Assembly: GCF_005405065.1 (NCBI RefSeq)
Contig: NZ_BJDI01000001.1
Location: 248,001-312,000 of the forward strand
Length of the DNA: 64,000 nucleotides
Direction of reading: 5' to 3'
Source: Lactiplantibacillus nangangensis
Lineage (GTDB): Bacteria; Bacillota; Bacilli; Lactobacillales; Lactobacillaceae
The number at the start of each line of letters is the position of its first letter. Position 1 is the first letter of the stretch. This document shows, piece by piece, positions 1 through 10,906 of this stretch. The position numbers and the translations under genes are program-made. Under the pieces are notes generated by a model that saw only the letters and a list, made by a program, of their open reading frames with translations, ran no database searches and was not told the origin of the DNA.

Positions 1-1781
1 GGGTTTGGGCGCCACAAGCACAGGCGGTGGCAGTCGTGGGGACGTTTAACGATTGGCAGCCAACCGCCTTGACCTTAGTTGGAACCACGGGAATTTGGCA
101 AGGTCGTTTGACGGACGTTCAAGCGGGGGACCTCTACAAGTTTCAGATCACAAGTCAGCGTGGTGAAAAACAACTCAAAATCGATCCATTCGCGCAACAA
201 TTTGAGCGGAAGCCTGGCGACGCGGCCGTCGTTTTGAAGCCGGTCGCACGGCAATGGCACGATAGCTTATGGTTGGCGCGGCGTAAAAAGTCACATCCGG
301 AGAATCGGCCGATCAATATTTATGAGGTGCATTTGGGCTCATGGCGCCGACATGATAATGGTGATTACTATACCTACGCAGAGTTGGCGGCGGAATTGAT
401 CCCGTATGCGCATCAGATGGGCTACTCTCACGTGGAGCTAATGCCGGTCATGGAACATTTGTTGGATGCGTCATGGGGCTACCAGCAGTTGGGCTATTTT
501 GCACCAACGAGTCGTTTCGGGACCCGCGAGGACTTTCTGAGTTTTGTCGATCAGTGCCATCAAGCCAATCTGGGCGTCATTGTCGATTGGGTGCCGGGTC
601 ATTTCATCCGTAACTATGACGCGCTCTATCAATATGACGGGACGCCAACTTATGAGTATGCAGATCCAGATCGCGCGGATAACCGGCGTTGGGGCGCTTG
701 GAATTTTGATCTCGGTAAGACGCAAGTTCAGAGTTTCTTGATCTCCAGTGCCTTGTATTGGCTCAACGATTGTCATTTGGATGGGTTACGGGTCGACGCC
801 GTCTCGAACATGTTGTATTTAGACTACGACGAGGGACGCGAAGGTCAAGTAAATCAATATGGTGATAATCGCAATTTGGCAGGCATCGCCTTTTTACAGG
901 AGTTGAATACGGAAGTCTTTCAACGGCATCCTGACGTCCTGATGATCGCCGAAGAATCCTCCGCCTATCCGCAAGTGACGGGCCGCGTTGATCAAGGTGG
1001 CCTCGGCTTTAATTTCAAGTGGAATATGGGCTGGATGCATGACACGTTAGACTTTTTTGAAATGGACCCCTTGTATCGGCATGACCATTTCAACTTGTTG
1101 ACGTTTGCGTTTGTTTACATGTTTGATGAACAGTTTATTTTGCCATTTTCACATGATGAAGTGGTGCATGGCAAGAAGTCTTTGATGCATAAAATGCCGG
1201 GGGATCGCTACAATCAATTTGCCAATTTACGGACAATGATGACTTATATGGCGGCGTTCCCTGGGAAACAGCTCAATTTCATGGGTTCCGAATGGGGGCA
1301 ATTTTTGGAATGGCGTGATTGGAGTCAGTTGGAATGGGTCGATCTAAAAGACCCACTCAACCATCAGATGCAGCAGTTTACGGCCGCGCTGAATCAGCTC
1401 TACCACGCGAACCGACCATTATGGGAACTCGATCATCAGCCAGCTGGGATCATTTATAGCAATACGGATGATGCCGCTAGTTCAACGTTTGGTTTCATCC
1501 GGCAAGCGAAGCGCAAGTATAGCTTTGTGGTCGCGGCCTTCAATTTTGTCCCAGTTGAACGGCGGCAGTACCGTATCGGAGTGCCGTACCCGGGTGAGTA
1601 TGAACTGTTGCTTAATACCGAAGCCAAAGCGTTTGGGGGAACTTGGACGCAGTTGGAAACCACTTTTACGGCGATCGATGAACCGTATAAGGGGCAACCA
1701 GCGAGTTTTGAAGTTACGCTGCCGGCCATGGGCGCGTTGCTCATCCGGCCGAGCAAAGTCAAAGGGGAGTCGAAAAAATGA
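1..1781 (+). CDS. glgB: 1,4-alpha-glucan branching enzyme GlgB (5' partial)
   Basis: GlgB makes the alpha-1,6 branches of glycogen. The reading frame is open to the left edge: codons from position 3 read VWAPQAQAV before a GTG at 27, and this is the usual WAP..A..V..VGDFNDW start of the N-terminal CBM48 domain. The gene therefore begins upstream of the window and the GTG at 27 is internal. GH13 motifs are visible in order: [18 protein letters not shown] (nucleophile Asp), MIAEESS (acid/base Glu) and FSHDEVVH. About 590 residues are present of the roughly 630 usual. The stop overlaps the glgC start by 4 bp (ATGA), so translation is coupled. First visible gene of the glycogen operon. Confidence 0.95.
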   Translation, partial: VWAPQAQAVAVVGTFNDWQPTALTLVGTTGIWQGRLTDVQAGDLYKFQITSQRGEKQLKIDPFAQQFERKPGDAAVVLKPVARQWHDSLWLARRKKSHPENRPINIYEVHLGSWRRHDNGDYYTYAELAAELIPYAHQMGYSHVELMPVMEHLLDASWGYQQLGYFAPTSRFGTREDFLSFVDQCHQANLGVIVDWVPGHFIRNYDALYQYDGTPTYEYADPDRADNRRWGAWNFDLGKTQVQSFLISSALYWLNDCHLDGLRVDAVSNMLYLDYDEGREGQVNQYGDNRNLAGIAFLQELNTEVFQRHPDVLMIAEESSAYPQVTGRVDQGGLGFNFKWNMGWMHDTLDFFEMDPLYRHDHFNLLTFAFVYMFDEQFILPFSHDEVVHGKKSLMHKMPGDRYNQFANLRTMMTYMAAFPGKQLNFMGSEWGQFLEWRDWSQLEWVDLKDPLNHQMQQFTAALNQLYHANRPLWELDHQPAGIIYSNTDDAASSTFGFIRQAKRKYSFVVAAFNFVPVERRQYRIGVPYPGEYELLLNTEAKAFGGTWTQLETTFTAIDEPYKGQPASFEVTLPAMGALLIRPSKVKGESKK

Positions 1782-2917
1782 ATGATGAAATGTTAGGCAT
1801 TATCTTAGCCGGTGGTCAGGGGACCCGTCTGGGCAAGCTGACCAAGGGCACGGCCAAACCCGCGGTACCGTTTGGCGGCCGTTACCGGATCATTGATTTT
1901 ACATTGAGTAATTGCGCTAATTCTGGCGTCAATACGGTTGGCGTGATCACGCAGTATCAACCGCTAGAATTGAACGCGCACATTGGCAATGGGTCGAGCT
2001 GGGGCTTAGATGACTTAAACGGCGGGGTCACGGTGCTACAACCTTATTCATCCAGTGAGGGTGAAAAGTTCTTCGAAGGCACGGCGCACGCCATCTATCA
2101 AAATATTGAATATATCGATCAACAGAACCCGAAGTATTTGCTCGTCTTGTCTGGCGACCATATTTACAAAATGGATTACGATGCAATGCTCGATTATCAC
2201 AAGGCGAAGAAAGCCTCACTGACCGTCGGCGTTATTCCAGTCACGAAACAAGAAGCGAAGCGCTTTGGGATGATGAATACGGATGAAACCGACCGGATCA
2301 TTGAATTTGAAGAAAAGCCGGAACATCCGAAGAGCGACAAGGCGTCCATGGGGATCTACATCTTTAATTGGCCAACGCTGCGTGACTATTTAGTTAAGAG
2401 TTATGCGACGGATAAGTCGATGGAAGACTTCGGAAAAAATGTCATTCCATCCTACTTGGCGCACAATGAATCTGTCTATGCGTATGCCTTCAAGGGTTAC
2501 TGGCGCGACGTGGGGACGATCCAAAGCTTGTGGCAAGCCAACATGGAATTCTTGTCACCGCATAATCGCTTGAATATTGGCGATAATAACTGGCGGATCT
2601 ATTCTAAGGCGCAAGTGCTGCCGCCGATGTTCTTAACGGAGACGAGCCAAGTGAACAATTCAATGATCGTGGATAGTTGCTATGTCGCTGGGGAAGTCGA
2701 TCACTCGATCTTGTCGCAACGCGTCTCCGTTGGGATGGGTAGTCGGGTCGTCGACAGTATGGTGATGCCTGGCGCGACGATCGGGAAAAATGTGGTCATC
2801 GATCATGCGTTAGTCGGTGAAGAAGCCGTGATTGGCGATGATGCGATCGTGAAAGGCACGGCGACAGATATTGCCGTGGTTGGTTATGACGAAGTTGTGG
2901 GGGTGGAGAAACCATGA
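1778..2917 (+). CDS. glgC: glucose-1-phosphate adenylyltransferase GlgC
   Basis: GlgC makes ADP-glucose from glucose-1-phosphate and ATP, the committed step of bacterial glycogen synthesis. The 379 residues begin with the nucleotidyltransferase signature [11 protein letters not shown] followed by [11 protein letters not shown]. The C-terminal third contains the left-handed beta-helix repeats typical of the family ([20 protein letters not shown]). The ATG overlaps the glgB stop and the TGA overlaps the glgD ATG, so it sits in a tight operon. Firmicute GlgC normally works together with GlgD, encoded next. Confidence 0.96.
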   Translation: MNDEMLGIILAGGQGTRLGKLTKGTAKPAVPFGGRYRIIDFTLSNCANSGVNTVGVITQYQPLELNAHIGNGSSWGLDDLNGGVTVLQPYSSSEGEKFFEGTAHAIYQNIEYIDQQNPKYLLVLSGDHIYKMDYDAMLDYHKAKKASLTVGVIPVTKQEAKRFGMMNTDETDRIIEFEEKPEHPKSDKASMGIYIFNWPTLRDYLVKSYATDKSMEDFGKNVIPSYLAHNESVYAYAFKGYWRDVGTIQSLWQANMEFLSPHNRLNIGDNNWRIYSKAQVLPPMFLTETSQVNNSMIVDSCYVAGEVDHSILSQRVSVGMGSRVVDSMVMPGATIGKNVVIDHALVGEEAVIGDDAIVKGTATDIAVVGYDEVVGVEKP

Positions 2918-4086
2918 AACGTGGAAGTGTAAGTGCAATCATCAACTTGGTGGAACCATGGGAAGCGTTGGAACCATTGACCAGCGAACGACCCGTGGGA
3001 ATGCTACCGTTTGGCGGCCGTTACCGGTTATTGGATTTTCCGTTATCGAGTGCCATTAATGCTGGCATTCAAAACGTAATGGTGACCTCGCCACGTTCTG
3101 GTCGTTCGGTTTCGGATCATTTGCGGAGTGGGCGTGACTGGAACCTCGATACGATTCGCGGGGGCCTATTCATGTACCCCTACAATGATTTGAAATTAGT
3201 CGCGCCAGAAAAAAAGGCCAAATTGATTCACCATTACTATGACAACTCAATTTTATTCTTAAAGCGCAGTCATAGTGAATATTCAGTGGTCATGAGCACG
3301 CGCAATGTGGGCAATATCGATTTGAAGGCGTTGCTCCGTTATCATGAGGAACGCGACAATCCGGTCACGACCGTTTATAAGAGTGTTGATCCCAACCAAT
3401 TAACTCCTAAAAATACGATTTTACAATTGACGGATAAGGGGATGGCGACAGCGGTGATCCCAACCGCCAAAGCTAAATTAGCTAAAACTGCTAAAAAAGC
3501 CGCCAAAAATATGGATATTTATTTAATGAGCACGGTGGACTTAATTGAGATCTTAGATGAGGCTAATCGGCGTGGTGACTTGATCAGCTTGGAAGAATTA
3601 ATGAAGCAAGCGGTCATTCAACACAATGCGAACGCGTTTGAATATACAGGCTTTCAAGCAAATATTCATGACTTGCCGAGTTACTTTGCGGCCAACATGG
3701 CGATTTTGGAAGAAGCCAACTTCCGGGCCCTCTTCTATAGCTCACGGCGAATCTACACGAAGGTTAAGAACGAAATTCCAACGTTCTTTGCGGAAGGCTC
3801 ACAATTCCGCGCTAGTCTGTGTGGGACTGGCGGTTACATTGAAGGCCAAGTTGACCACTCCGTCATCTTCAGAAATGTACTGATCAACCGTGGCAGTCAG
3901 ATCAAGGACTCTGTCATCATGCAAGGGACGCGTATTGGTGCTGGGACTAAGGTTGAGAACGTCATCATCGATAAGAATGTGGTGATCGGTCCGAACTTGG
4001 TTTTGAAAGGGACACCTACCGAACCGTTAGTCATCAGTAAGGGTGAACATATCTTTCGCCAAACGGAGGTGGTCACCAGTGACTAA
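2914..4086 (+). CDS. glgD: GlgD, regulatory/partner subunit of ADP-glucose pyrophosphorylase
   Basis: A 390-residue paralogue of GlgC. It keeps the fold landmarks ([23 protein letters not shown]-terminal hexapeptide repeats such as [22 protein letters not shown]) but lacks the catalytic GGxGTRLxxLT loop. The N-terminus reads [17 protein letters not shown] instead. In Firmicutes GlgD is known to be poorly active alone and to form a hetero-oligomer with GlgC, raising its activity. The ATG overlaps the glgC stop by 4 bp and the end overlaps glgA by 8 bp. Confidence 0.93.
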   Translation: MKRGSVSAIINLVEPWEALEPLTSERPVGMLPFGGRYRLLDFPLSSAINAGIQNVMVTSPRSGRSVSDHLRSGRDWNLDTIRGGLFMYPYNDLKLVAPEKKAKLIHHYYDNSILFLKRSHSEYSVVMSTRNVGNIDLKALLRYHEERDNPVTTVYKSVDPNQLTPKNTILQLTDKGMATAVIPTAKAKLAKTAKKAAKNMDIYLMSTVDLIEILDEANRRGDLISLEELMKQAVIQHNANAFEYTGFQANIHDLPSYFAANMAILEEANFRALFYSSRRIYTKVKNEIPTFFAEGSQFRASLCGTGGYIEGQVDHSVIFRNVLINRGSQIKDSVIMQGTRIGAGTKVENVIIDKNVVIGPNLVLKGTPTEPLVISKGEHIFRQTEVVTSD

Positions 4087-5518
4087 AGTGTTGTTTGCCG
4101 CTGCCGAAGCTGCGCCATTTTATAAGACTGGTGGGCTAGGCGACGTTAGTTTGGCCTTACCACAGGCGTTACGCGCGGCAAAGACGACGATTCGCGTCGT
4201 GATTCCGTACTATGAAGCCCTTTTTCCGGAAAAGTATCGTGATCAAGTCAAAGATGTCTTGCACTTTACGGTACAAGTCGGCGATAAAGCCCAGTATTGC
4301 GGGATTAAGACGCTAAAGCTGGCTGGGCTGACTTACTATCTGATCGATAATCAAGACTACTTTGGGCGTGAGGGGTTGTATGGCTACTGGGATGATGGGG
4401 AGCGGTTCGCGTTCTTCCAAATGGCAATCTGTGAAATGTTAGAGCGAGTCGACTATATTCCAGACGTACTCCACTTGAATGACTGGCACACAGCCTTTAT
4501 TCCGGTACTTTTGAAAGAAAAGTATTACTGGATCAAGGCTTATCGGCACATCAAGACTGTTTTGACGATTCACAATATGCAATTTCAAGGGATTTACGAT
4601 CCAATTATTTTGGACAGTTTGTTCAAGATCGGCTGGCAGACTTTTAATGAGGAAGGCATTGCCTTTTATGGGCAGGTCAACTTTTTGAAGGCTGGGATTA
4701 ATTTTGCGGATGCCGTCAATACAGTCTCACCAACTTATGCTCAGGAGATTCAAACGCCACAATTTGGGGAACGATTAGATGGTGTGTTGCGCGCGAATCA
4801 GGGTAAGTTGAGCGGCATTATGAATGGGATCGATATGAAATTGTACGACCCAGCCACGGATGCGGCCTTGACCGCAACGTATACGGCAAAAGATTTGGCG
4901 CCCAAAGCGCTCGACAAGGCGGCGCTACAAACGGCGGTCGGTTTGCCAGAAGCGGATGTGCCCGTTTTAGGGGTCGTGTCACGACTGACAACGCAAAAAG
5001 GGATGGATCTCTTGTTGGACGCGTTGGATGACTTTTTGAAGGCGCAGTCCGCGCAAGTGATCATCTTAGGAACGGGCGATCCCGCGTTAGAGCATGCGTT
5101 TGAAATTTATCAGTTGGCCTATCCAGACCAAGTTGCGGCGCAAATTAAGTTTGACGTGAAGTTAGCGCAACAGATCTATGCCGGGAGCGATATTTTCTTA
5201 ATGCCATCCGCTTTTGAACCATCCGGTTTATCACAAATGATGGCGATGCGTTATGGCACATTGCCGTTAGTCCATCTGGTTGGTGGATTGAAAGATACGG
5301 TGGTGCCGTATAACGAATACACCGGCGCGGGGACGGGGTTCGGCTTCGATGATTATACGCCGGCCGTGCTACGAAAAATGATGACGATGGCCGTGAACTT
5401 GTATACGCAAGATCCAACAGCTTGGCGGCAATTGCAGCAACAAGCGATGTTACCGGACTTTGGCTGGGCGAAGTCAGCCAAGAAGTACCAGCAAGTTTAT
5501 CAGACAATCATGAGTTAG
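4079..5518 (+). CDS. glgA: glycogen synthase GlgA (GT5)
   Basis: Transfers glucose from ADP-glucose to the growing alpha-1,4 chain. The 479-residue product starts [23 protein letters not shown], with the ADP-glucose-binding KTGGLGD loop at the N-terminus. The C-terminal Rossmann domain has GVVSRLTTQKGMD and PSAFEPSGLSQMMAM (catalytic Glu). The start chosen is GTG 4079, because GGAGGT lies at 4065-4070 with 8-nt spacing; an in-frame upstream ATG at 4043 lies inside glgD and has no such site. The gene overlaps the glgD stop by 8 bp. Typical GlgA length. Confidence 0.95.
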   Translation: MTKVLFAAAEAAPFYKTGGLGDVSLALPQALRAAKTTIRVVIPYYEALFPEKYRDQVKDVLHFTVQVGDKAQYCGIKTLKLAGLTYYLIDNQDYFGREGLYGYWDDGERFAFFQMAICEMLERVDYIPDVLHLNDWHTAFIPVLLKEKYYWIKAYRHIKTVLTIHNMQFQGIYDPIILDSLFKIGWQTFNEEGIAFYGQVNFLKAGINFADAVNTVSPTYAQEIQTPQFGERLDGVLRANQGKLSGIMNGIDMKLYDPATDAALTATYTAKDLAPKALDKAALQTAVGLPEADVPVLGVVSRLTTQKGMDLLLDALDDFLKAQSAQVIILGTGDPALEHAFEIYQLAYPDQVAAQIKFDVKLAQQIYAGSDIFLMPSAFEPSGLSQMMAMRYGTLPLVHLVGGLKDTVVPYNEYTGAGTGFGFDDYTPAVLRKMMTMAVNLYTQDPTAWRQLQQQAMLPDFGWAKSAKKYQQVYQTIMS

Positions 5519-5537
5519 GTCTCAGGGGGTGCAATTT

Positions 5538-7943
5538 TTGAAGTTAACATTAGCACAGTTTAAACGAGATTTTTTAGCAGAAATTAAAACGTTATATGCC
5601 ACGGATCTCAGCGATACGTCGTCGCTCGGCCAATTTATTGCGTTAGGGCATTTAGTTCGGCGCTATAACGGCTCACATTGGCAGGACACGGCGGAACGTT
5701 ATCGCAAACACGACCAAAAACAAGTTTATTATTTTTCCATTGAATTCTTGCCGGGGCGGCTATTGAGTTCTAATTTACTCAATTTAGGGCTGTTGGACAC
5801 GGTGCGTCAAGGACTGAGCGAACTTGGTCTAGATTTTAAGACCATCAGTGCCGCTGAACCAGATCCCGGGTTAGGAAACGGTGGCCTTGGCCGACTCGCG
5901 GCTTGCTACATGGATTCGATGGCGAGTCTGGGAATCGCTGGTAACGGGAACGGGATTCGGTACCGTTACGGCCTCTTCAAGCAAGTGTTCATGGATGGTT
6001 ATCAGGTGGAATTGCCCGACGATTGGTTGCGCAATGGGAACGTCTGGGAAGTCCGGCGTGAAAATAAAGCCTGTCTGGTTCGTTTTGGCGGGAACGTGTG
6101 GATGGCACCACAGCCTGACGGTAGCTTAAAGGCCATGTACGAGCACACTGACGACGTTTTGGCCGTCCCATATGACATTGGTATGATTGGTTATCAAAAT
6201 GACGTGACCAACACGCTACGCCTCTGGTCAGCGGAATTACCACCAAGTGCGGACAATAGTTACTATTCACAAGCCCAACGCGACCGCATCGATGACATCA
6301 CGAAGGTGCTCTACCCAGACGACTCTAATTCGGAAGGCCAAGCGCTACGCTTACGACAAGAATACTTCTTCTCATCCGCTGGTGTTCAAAGTATCTTGCG
6401 GCACTTTGGGTTACGGCATCAAGGCATGAAAGAACTTGCCAAAAAAGTGGCGATTCACATTAACGATACGCATCCGACACTCGTCATTCCAGAAATGATG
6501 CGGATCTTGCTGGACGACCATCACTGTTCTTGGGAAGTCGCTTGGGAGCTGACAACGAAGGTCATGAGTTACACCAACCACACGATCATGCAGGAAGCCT
6601 TGGAAACTTGGCCAATCGACATGTTCAAGGGGCTGCTACCACGGATCTATCAAATCGTGGTTGAAATCGATCGGCGTTATCGAGCAGCCAAGACACCGGT
6701 CTTTGGCGAAGACTTAGTTAATCGGACGGCACCGCTGGGCAATGGGCAAGTTCGGATGGCCTTTCTAGCGGTCATCGGTAGCCATAGCGTTAATGGCGTG
6801 GCGCCGTTGCATACGGAATTACTGAAAGCCGACGTGCTGCGCGACTTATATCAAGTCTACCCAGAACGCTTTAACAATAAGACGAACGGCATTACGATGC
6901 GGCGTTGGGTACAATTGGCGAATGAGCCGTTATCGACCTTGATCGATTCGAAGATTGGGCCAACTTGGCGGCAACAGCCGAACCAGTTGAAGACGCTGGC
7001 AGCTTATCAAAATGACGCGAAGTTCCTAAAGCAACTCACCGCGGTGAAGACGGAAAATAAGGTTGCGTTAGCGGCTTATATCAAGTCTGAGTTAGGAATT
7101 GACGTGCGAACGGATGCCATCTTTGATGTTCAGATCAAACGGCTGCACGCGTATAAGCGGCAATTATTACACGTCTTTGAGATTATTCGCGAATATTTGG
7201 CGATCAAAGACCATCCTGAAACGGTTGAACCGGCGCGGGTCCATGTCTTTGGCGCTAAAGCTGCTCCGAGTTATCACTACGCGAAGTCGATCATTAAATT
7301 GATCAACGCCTTGGCGGACCTCGTAAACCATGATCCCAAGGTCGGAGACCGCTTGAAGGTGGCCTTCATTCCGAATTACGGCGTCTCGCTGGGTGAGTTG
7401 ATCATTCCAGCAGCGGATGTCAGTGAACAGATTTCGACGGCCTCAAAAGAAGCCTCCGGGACGAGTAACATGAAGCTGATGGCGAATGGGGCCGTTTCCC
7501 TAGCGACCTTAGATGGGGCAAATATTGACATCATTGAGGCGGCTGGTGAAGGCAACGAGTATTCATTCGGCCTGACTGCCAAGGCGGTCTACGGTTACTA
7601 CGAACGTGGCGATTATCACGCGGCTGACTTTTATAATGCCGACCCCGAGCTCAAGCGGATCCTCGAAACATTAGTGGATGGCACGATTCCGGGCATCAGT
7701 ACGGAAGGGCGCGAAATTTACGACTCACTCTTACGCTACAATGATGAATACTTTGTGTTAGCGGACTATGAGAGTTATGTTCAGCAGCAGCAGCAGATCA
7801 GCGAAGATTTTCAAGATCAACAGTTATGGCAACATAAAGCCTTAGCGAATATTGCGGCCGCCGGGATTTTCTCGGCTGACTTAGCTGTGGCACGCTATAG
7901 TGAAGATATTTGGCAAGTCCCACACGCCAAATTACTCAATTAG
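5538..7943 (+). CDS. glgP: glycogen phosphorylase GlgP (GT35)
   Basis: Releases glucose-1-phosphate from glycogen ends using pyridoxal phosphate. Visible family motifs are LGNGGLGRLAACYMDSMASL, NDTHPTLVIPEMMRIL, FDVQIKRLHAYKRQLL and the PLP-lysine region ASGTSNMKLMANGAVSLAT. Length 801 residues, normal for the family. I prefer the TTG at 5538, since AGGGGGT at 5524-5530 then has a 7-nt spacing. The GTG at 5529 overlaps the ribosome-binding site itself. The gene lies 19 bp after glgA. Its presence with glgBCDA gives a complete store-and-release glycogen cycle. Confidence 0.95.
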   Translation: MKLTLAQFKRDFLAEIKTLYATDLSDTSSLGQFIALGHLVRRYNGSHWQDTAERYRKHDQKQVYYFSIEFLPGRLLSSNLLNLGLLDTVRQGLSELGLDFKTISAAEPDPGLGNGGLGRLAACYMDSMASLGIAGNGNGIRYRYGLFKQVFMDGYQVELPDDWLRNGNVWEVRRENKACLVRFGGNVWMAPQPDGSLKAMYEHTDDVLAVPYDIGMIGYQNDVTNTLRLWSAELPPSADNSYYSQAQRDRIDDITKVLYPDDSNSEGQALRLRQEYFFSSAGVQSILRHFGLRHQGMKELAKKVAIHINDTHPTLVIPEMMRILLDDHHCSWEVAWELTTKVMSYTNHTIMQEALETWPIDMFKGLLPRIYQIVVEIDRRYRAAKTPVFGEDLVNRTAPLGNGQVRMAFLAVIGSHSVNGVAPLHTELLKADVLRDLYQVYPERFNNKTNGITMRRWVQLANEPLSTLIDSKIGPTWRQQPNQLKTLAAYQNDAKFLKQLTAVKTENKVALAAYIKSELGIDVRTDAIFDVQIKRLHAYKRQLLHVFEIIREYLAIKDHPETVEPARVHVFGAKAAPSYHYAKSIIKLINALADLVNHDPKVGDRLKVAFIPNYGVSLGELIIPAADVSEQISTASKEASGTSNMKLMANGAVSLATLDGANIDIIEAAGEGNEYSFGLTAKAVYGYYERGDYHAADFYNADPELKRILETLVDGTIPGISTEGREIYDSLLRYNDEYFVLADYESYVQQQQQISEDFQDQQLWQHKALANIAAAGIFSADLAVARYSEDIWQVPHAKLLN

Positions 7944-7959
7944 AAAAGGAGGTCGGGGG

Positions 7960-9783
7960 ATGATGATACAACTCGAGTATGATTCGTTTCAACCCCAATA
8001 TAAAACCCCCTTTGGCGCCGTACCCCAGCAAACGCCGGTCCAATTCGCACTCAATGTGAAGACTAGCGCAACGATCGGACAAGTGACGCTGTGTATCGTG
8101 CACGATGGTCAGTGGGATGCGGAACACCTGCTGCCGATGACGGCCATAACGGCGACACGTTATCAGGTGAATTTTACGCCGACGCAAGCGGGACTCTATT
8201 TCTACTATTTTCAGGTCAGCACGAGTCGTGATACGGTCTTCTATGGTTGCGTTGACGGCGGTTATGGGGGCCGTGGCGTGCAATACGCGCGGCGTGAACA
8301 AGTCCAGATGTACCAGTTGACGACGCTCGCGGCTGTCGAAACTTTGCCTAAGTGGTATCGCGAAGGGGTGGCCTATCAAATCTTCGTGGATCGTTTCTAC
8401 AATGGCAATCCTGATGGTCACGTGAACGCGCCCAAGCCCAATAGTTTTATTTATGGGCGCGCGAGTGATCGACCGTTGTACGTCCGCGGGGCTGGTCAAG
8501 AGATTTTGCGCTGGGACTTCTTCGGCGGCAACCTGCGTGGTATTGAAGCTAAAATCCCCTACTTAAAGAAGTTAGGGGTGACGATCTTATATTTGACACC
8601 GATCTTTCAAGCGACGAGTAACCATCGCTATGATACCGGTGATTATCTGAAGATTGATCCTGTTTTGGGGGACCTATCCGATTTTGACCATTTAGTCCAT
8701 GCATTACACCAAGTCGGAATGCGGCTGATTTTGGACGGGGTCTTCAACCATGTTGGCGTCGATTCACGCTACTTTAACCGGAGTGGGCATTATGATACAG
8801 TCGGCGCCGCGCAAGCGCGGACGAGCCCATACTACCCTTGGTTTACCTTCATCAACTATCCAACCGAATACGATAGTTGGTGGGGTATCAGTGACTTGCC
8901 GACTGTGGATAAAGAAAATAAAGCTTATCGCGACTTTATTTTTGGCGCAGCCGATTCAGTGATCGATTATTGGACGTCGCGTGGCGTCGATGGCTGGCGT
9001 TTGGACGTGGCGGATGAGTTGCCAGATGACTTTATCGCGGGGATTCGACAAGCGTTAGACCATTATCCTGACAAGGTTTTGATTGGCGAAGTCTGGGAAG
9101 ACGCTTCTCACAAACTCGCTTATGGGCAACGCCGTCATTATTTAGAAGGTGGCGGGCTGCAAGCGGTGATGAATTACCCGTTACGGCGGTTGATCATCCA
9201 CGTTTTGACTGGCACAATGGCGCCCGTTGAGTGGTGGCGTGACTTGATGACGTTAAAGGAAAATTATCCTAAAACGACGTTCCAGTTCAATTTCAACAAT
9301 ATTGGGAGTCACGACACGCCACGCATCTTAACGATGTTACAAGAAGACATGGCGCGGCTGCGATTGGCGGTCGGCATGCTACTGACATTGCCCGGCGTCC
9401 CGTGTCTGTACTATGGTGACGAGGCTAAGATGACGGGCGGGAAAGATCCTGACAATCGCGCTTTTTATCCTTGGGCCAACGCCGATCTGGCTGAAATTCG
9501 GGTGGTAGAGCAGTGGACGCATTGGCGTCAAAACCATCCGTGGCTCAATACCGCTAATTTTGCGCCATTCTATTTAGCGGACTACGGTATTGGCTACGTT
9601 TACTGGCAAGACCAGCAACAGGTGCTAGTGGTGATCAATGTCACGACGATGACCCATGAGATTACCGCGGCCGCTTGTCAGTTAGACGTGGTTCCAGCCC
9701 AGCTGGCGACTGCGATCAAACGGCGGCTAGTTGGTCAAGCGCTGAGTGGCAACCAATTGCAACTTATTGAAAACTTTACTTGA
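7960..9783 (+). CDS. GH13 alpha-glucan hydrolase (neopullulanase/amylopullulanase-like)
   Basis: A 607-residue intracellular GH13 enzyme, probably trimming or debranching glycogen dextrins alongside GlgP. An N-terminal beta-sandwich-like region (residues 1-~125, neopullulanase-type) precedes the TIM barrel. Catalytic motifs are GVFNHVGV, GWRLDVADE (nucleophile), LIGEVWED (acid/base) and NIGSHDTPR. No signal peptide is evident. The start is ATG 7960, with AGGAGGT at 7947-7953. It is the last gene of the glg operon; in lactobacilli this position is commonly annotated apu or amy, but pullulanase versus alpha-amylase specificity cannot be decided from sequence, so no symbol is given. Confidence 0.85.
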   Translation: MMIQLEYDSFQPQYKTPFGAVPQQTPVQFALNVKTSATIGQVTLCIVHDGQWDAEHLLPMTAITATRYQVNFTPTQAGLYFYYFQVSTSRDTVFYGCVDGGYGGRGVQYARREQVQMYQLTTLAAVETLPKWYREGVAYQIFVDRFYNGNPDGHVNAPKPNSFIYGRASDRPLYVRGAGQEILRWDFFGGNLRGIEAKIPYLKKLGVTILYLTPIFQATSNHRYDTGDYLKIDPVLGDLSDFDHLVHALHQVGMRLILDGVFNHVGVDSRYFNRSGHYDTVGAAQARTSPYYPWFTFINYPTEYDSWWGISDLPTVDKENKAYRDFIFGAADSVIDYWTSRGVDGWRLDVADELPDDFIAGIRQALDHYPDKVLIGEVWEDASHKLAYGQRRHYLEGGGLQAVMNYPLRRLIIHVLTGTMAPVEWWRDLMTLKENYPKTTFQFNFNNIGSHDTPRILTMLQEDMARLRLAVGMLLTLPGVPCLYYGDEAKMTGGKDPDNRAFYPWANADLAEIRVVEQWTHWRQNHPWLNTANFAPFYLADYGIGYVYWQDQQQVLVVINVTTMTHEITAAACQLDVVPAQLATAIKRRLVGQALSGNQLQLIENFT

Positions 9784-9807
9784 AGTTTACATGAATACGA
9801 TAGTTTA

Positions 9808-9886
9808 GACGGGGACTAGTGGGTATATTGTAAAGGTACTTCTTAATCAGCACCCCGCGATTATGTCATTAAGAAGTATCCCCGTC
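9808..9886 (+). other. long interrupted inverted repeat after the glg operon
   Basis: Two nested exact arms: GACGGGGA at 9808-9815 pairs with TCCCCGTC at 9879-9886, and TACTTCTTAAT at 9837-9847 pairs with ATTAAGAAGTA at 9868-9878. On the right the arms are contiguous; on the left a 21-nt bulge separates them. No U-run follows, so it is not a simple terminator. It could be an RNA structure at the 3' end of the glg mRNA or a protein-binding dyad. Confidence 0.6.
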
Positions 9887-9904
9887 GATCCTTAAGAGAC
9901 GTAG

Positions 9905-9943
9905 AAAAAGTCATGACTTTCCTTGATTGGTCATGGCTTTTTT
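9905..9943 (+). terminator. rho-independent terminator of the glg operon
   Basis: AAAAAGTCATGAC at 9905-9917 pairs with GTCATGGCTTTTTT at 9930-9943 (one G-U), giving a stem followed by a T-run. It lies about 120 bp past the last glg gene and before the promoter of the next gene. Confidence 0.85.
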
Positions 9944-10005
9944 GATGTGTCCGTTTCTAGATGAAAGTGACAGACCCGATTTTCATAGCTGATCAGGTTC
10001 CGCGG

Positions 10006-10064
10006 TATAATAGACCTAGTGAAAACTGGCTTAAGGCCAGTTCTCAACTGTTTCACTAGGAGGT
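10006..10064 (+). promoter_or_regulatory. promoter -10 and hairpin leader of the HAD gene
   Basis: TATAAT at 10006-10011 is a perfect -10 box; no convincing -35 is seen 16-18 bp upstream. The short leader holds a 7-bp hairpin (AACTGGC 10024-10030 with GCCAGTT 10036-10042), then AGGAGGT at 10058-10064, 6 nt before the GTG start at 10071. Confidence 0.6.
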
Positions 10065-10070
10065 AATTGT

Positions 10071-10838
10071 GTGTACCAAGCAGTAGTATTTTTCGACCTG
10101 GATGGCACGTTGATGCAAGACGATAAAACGGTGGCCCCTAGCAGTGTTGCCGCAATTCATCAGCTCAAGGCCAATCATGTGCTACCAGTCATTGCGACCG
10201 GGCGCAACGTGTTTGAGGTCGCGGATATCATGCGACAGACCGGTATCGATTCGATCGTGAGTGCCAATGGGAGCTATGTGCAGTATGAAGGGCACTTTTT
10301 AACGGCCCATGAATTGGATAAGGGGTTACTTGAGGATATTACGCATTATGCCAATCAGCATCAGGATGCTTTGGCTTATTATAACGACGCCGGTTTTGCG
10401 TTAAGCCATCGCAATGCGTTGACAGTTGCGAATTATCGGAGTTTGGGACAAAAAGCCCGGGTGCAGCCAGACTTCTTTTTACGCGAACATATTCATTTTC
10501 TGCTGACATTTGACCCCATCAGTGCGGAAAAGTATCAATGGCGTTATCATGGCTATTTGAGATTCGTGCGGAATAATCCGCGAGCGCTCGATACGATGGC
10601 TTGGGGTGTTTCCAAGGCGACTGGGATTCGTGAGATTCTGGTCAAAGCTGGCCTCACCAACGTGCCAACGTACGCTTTTGGTGATGCGGCGAATGATTTG
10701 GAAATGTTCCAACTCGTGGATAAGCCAATTGCAATGGGAAATGGGTTAGCGAACGTTAAAAGTTTAGCGGCTTATATTACCACGGATAATATGCATGATG
10801 GCATTAAAAATGGGTTAGCTCATTTTGGGCTGATTTAG
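10071..10838 (+). CDS. Cof-type HAD-superfamily phosphatase
   Basis: A 255-residue HAD hydrolase of the Cof/YidA type (IIB cap), acting on small phosphorylated metabolites whose identity cannot be read from sequence. Motif I is VFFDLDGTLM (nucleophile Asp), motif II/III lies around ATGRN and the conserved Lys region, and motif IV is FGDAANDLEMF. Expected length for the family. The start is GTG 10071 with AGGAGGT 6 nt upstream. It stands alone between the glg terminator and the next kinase-like gene. Confidence 0.85.
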   Translation: MYQAVVFFDLDGTLMQDDKTVAPSSVAAIHQLKANHVLPVIATGRNVFEVADIMRQTGIDSIVSANGSYVQYEGHFLTAHELDKGLLEDITHYANQHQDALAYYNDAGFALSHRNALTVANYRSLGQKARVQPDFFLREHIHFLLTFDPISAEKYQWRYHGYLRFVRNNPRALDTMAWGVSKATGIREILVKAGLTNVPTYAFGDAANDLEMFQLVDKPIAMGNGLANVKSLAAYITTDNMHDGIKNGLAHFGLI

Positions 10839-10906
10839 GGGTAAAAAAACGGATTGACGCGTGACCAGTTTTGGCCTAACCTTGGCGTAAAAAGGGGTTG
10901 GGCGTT

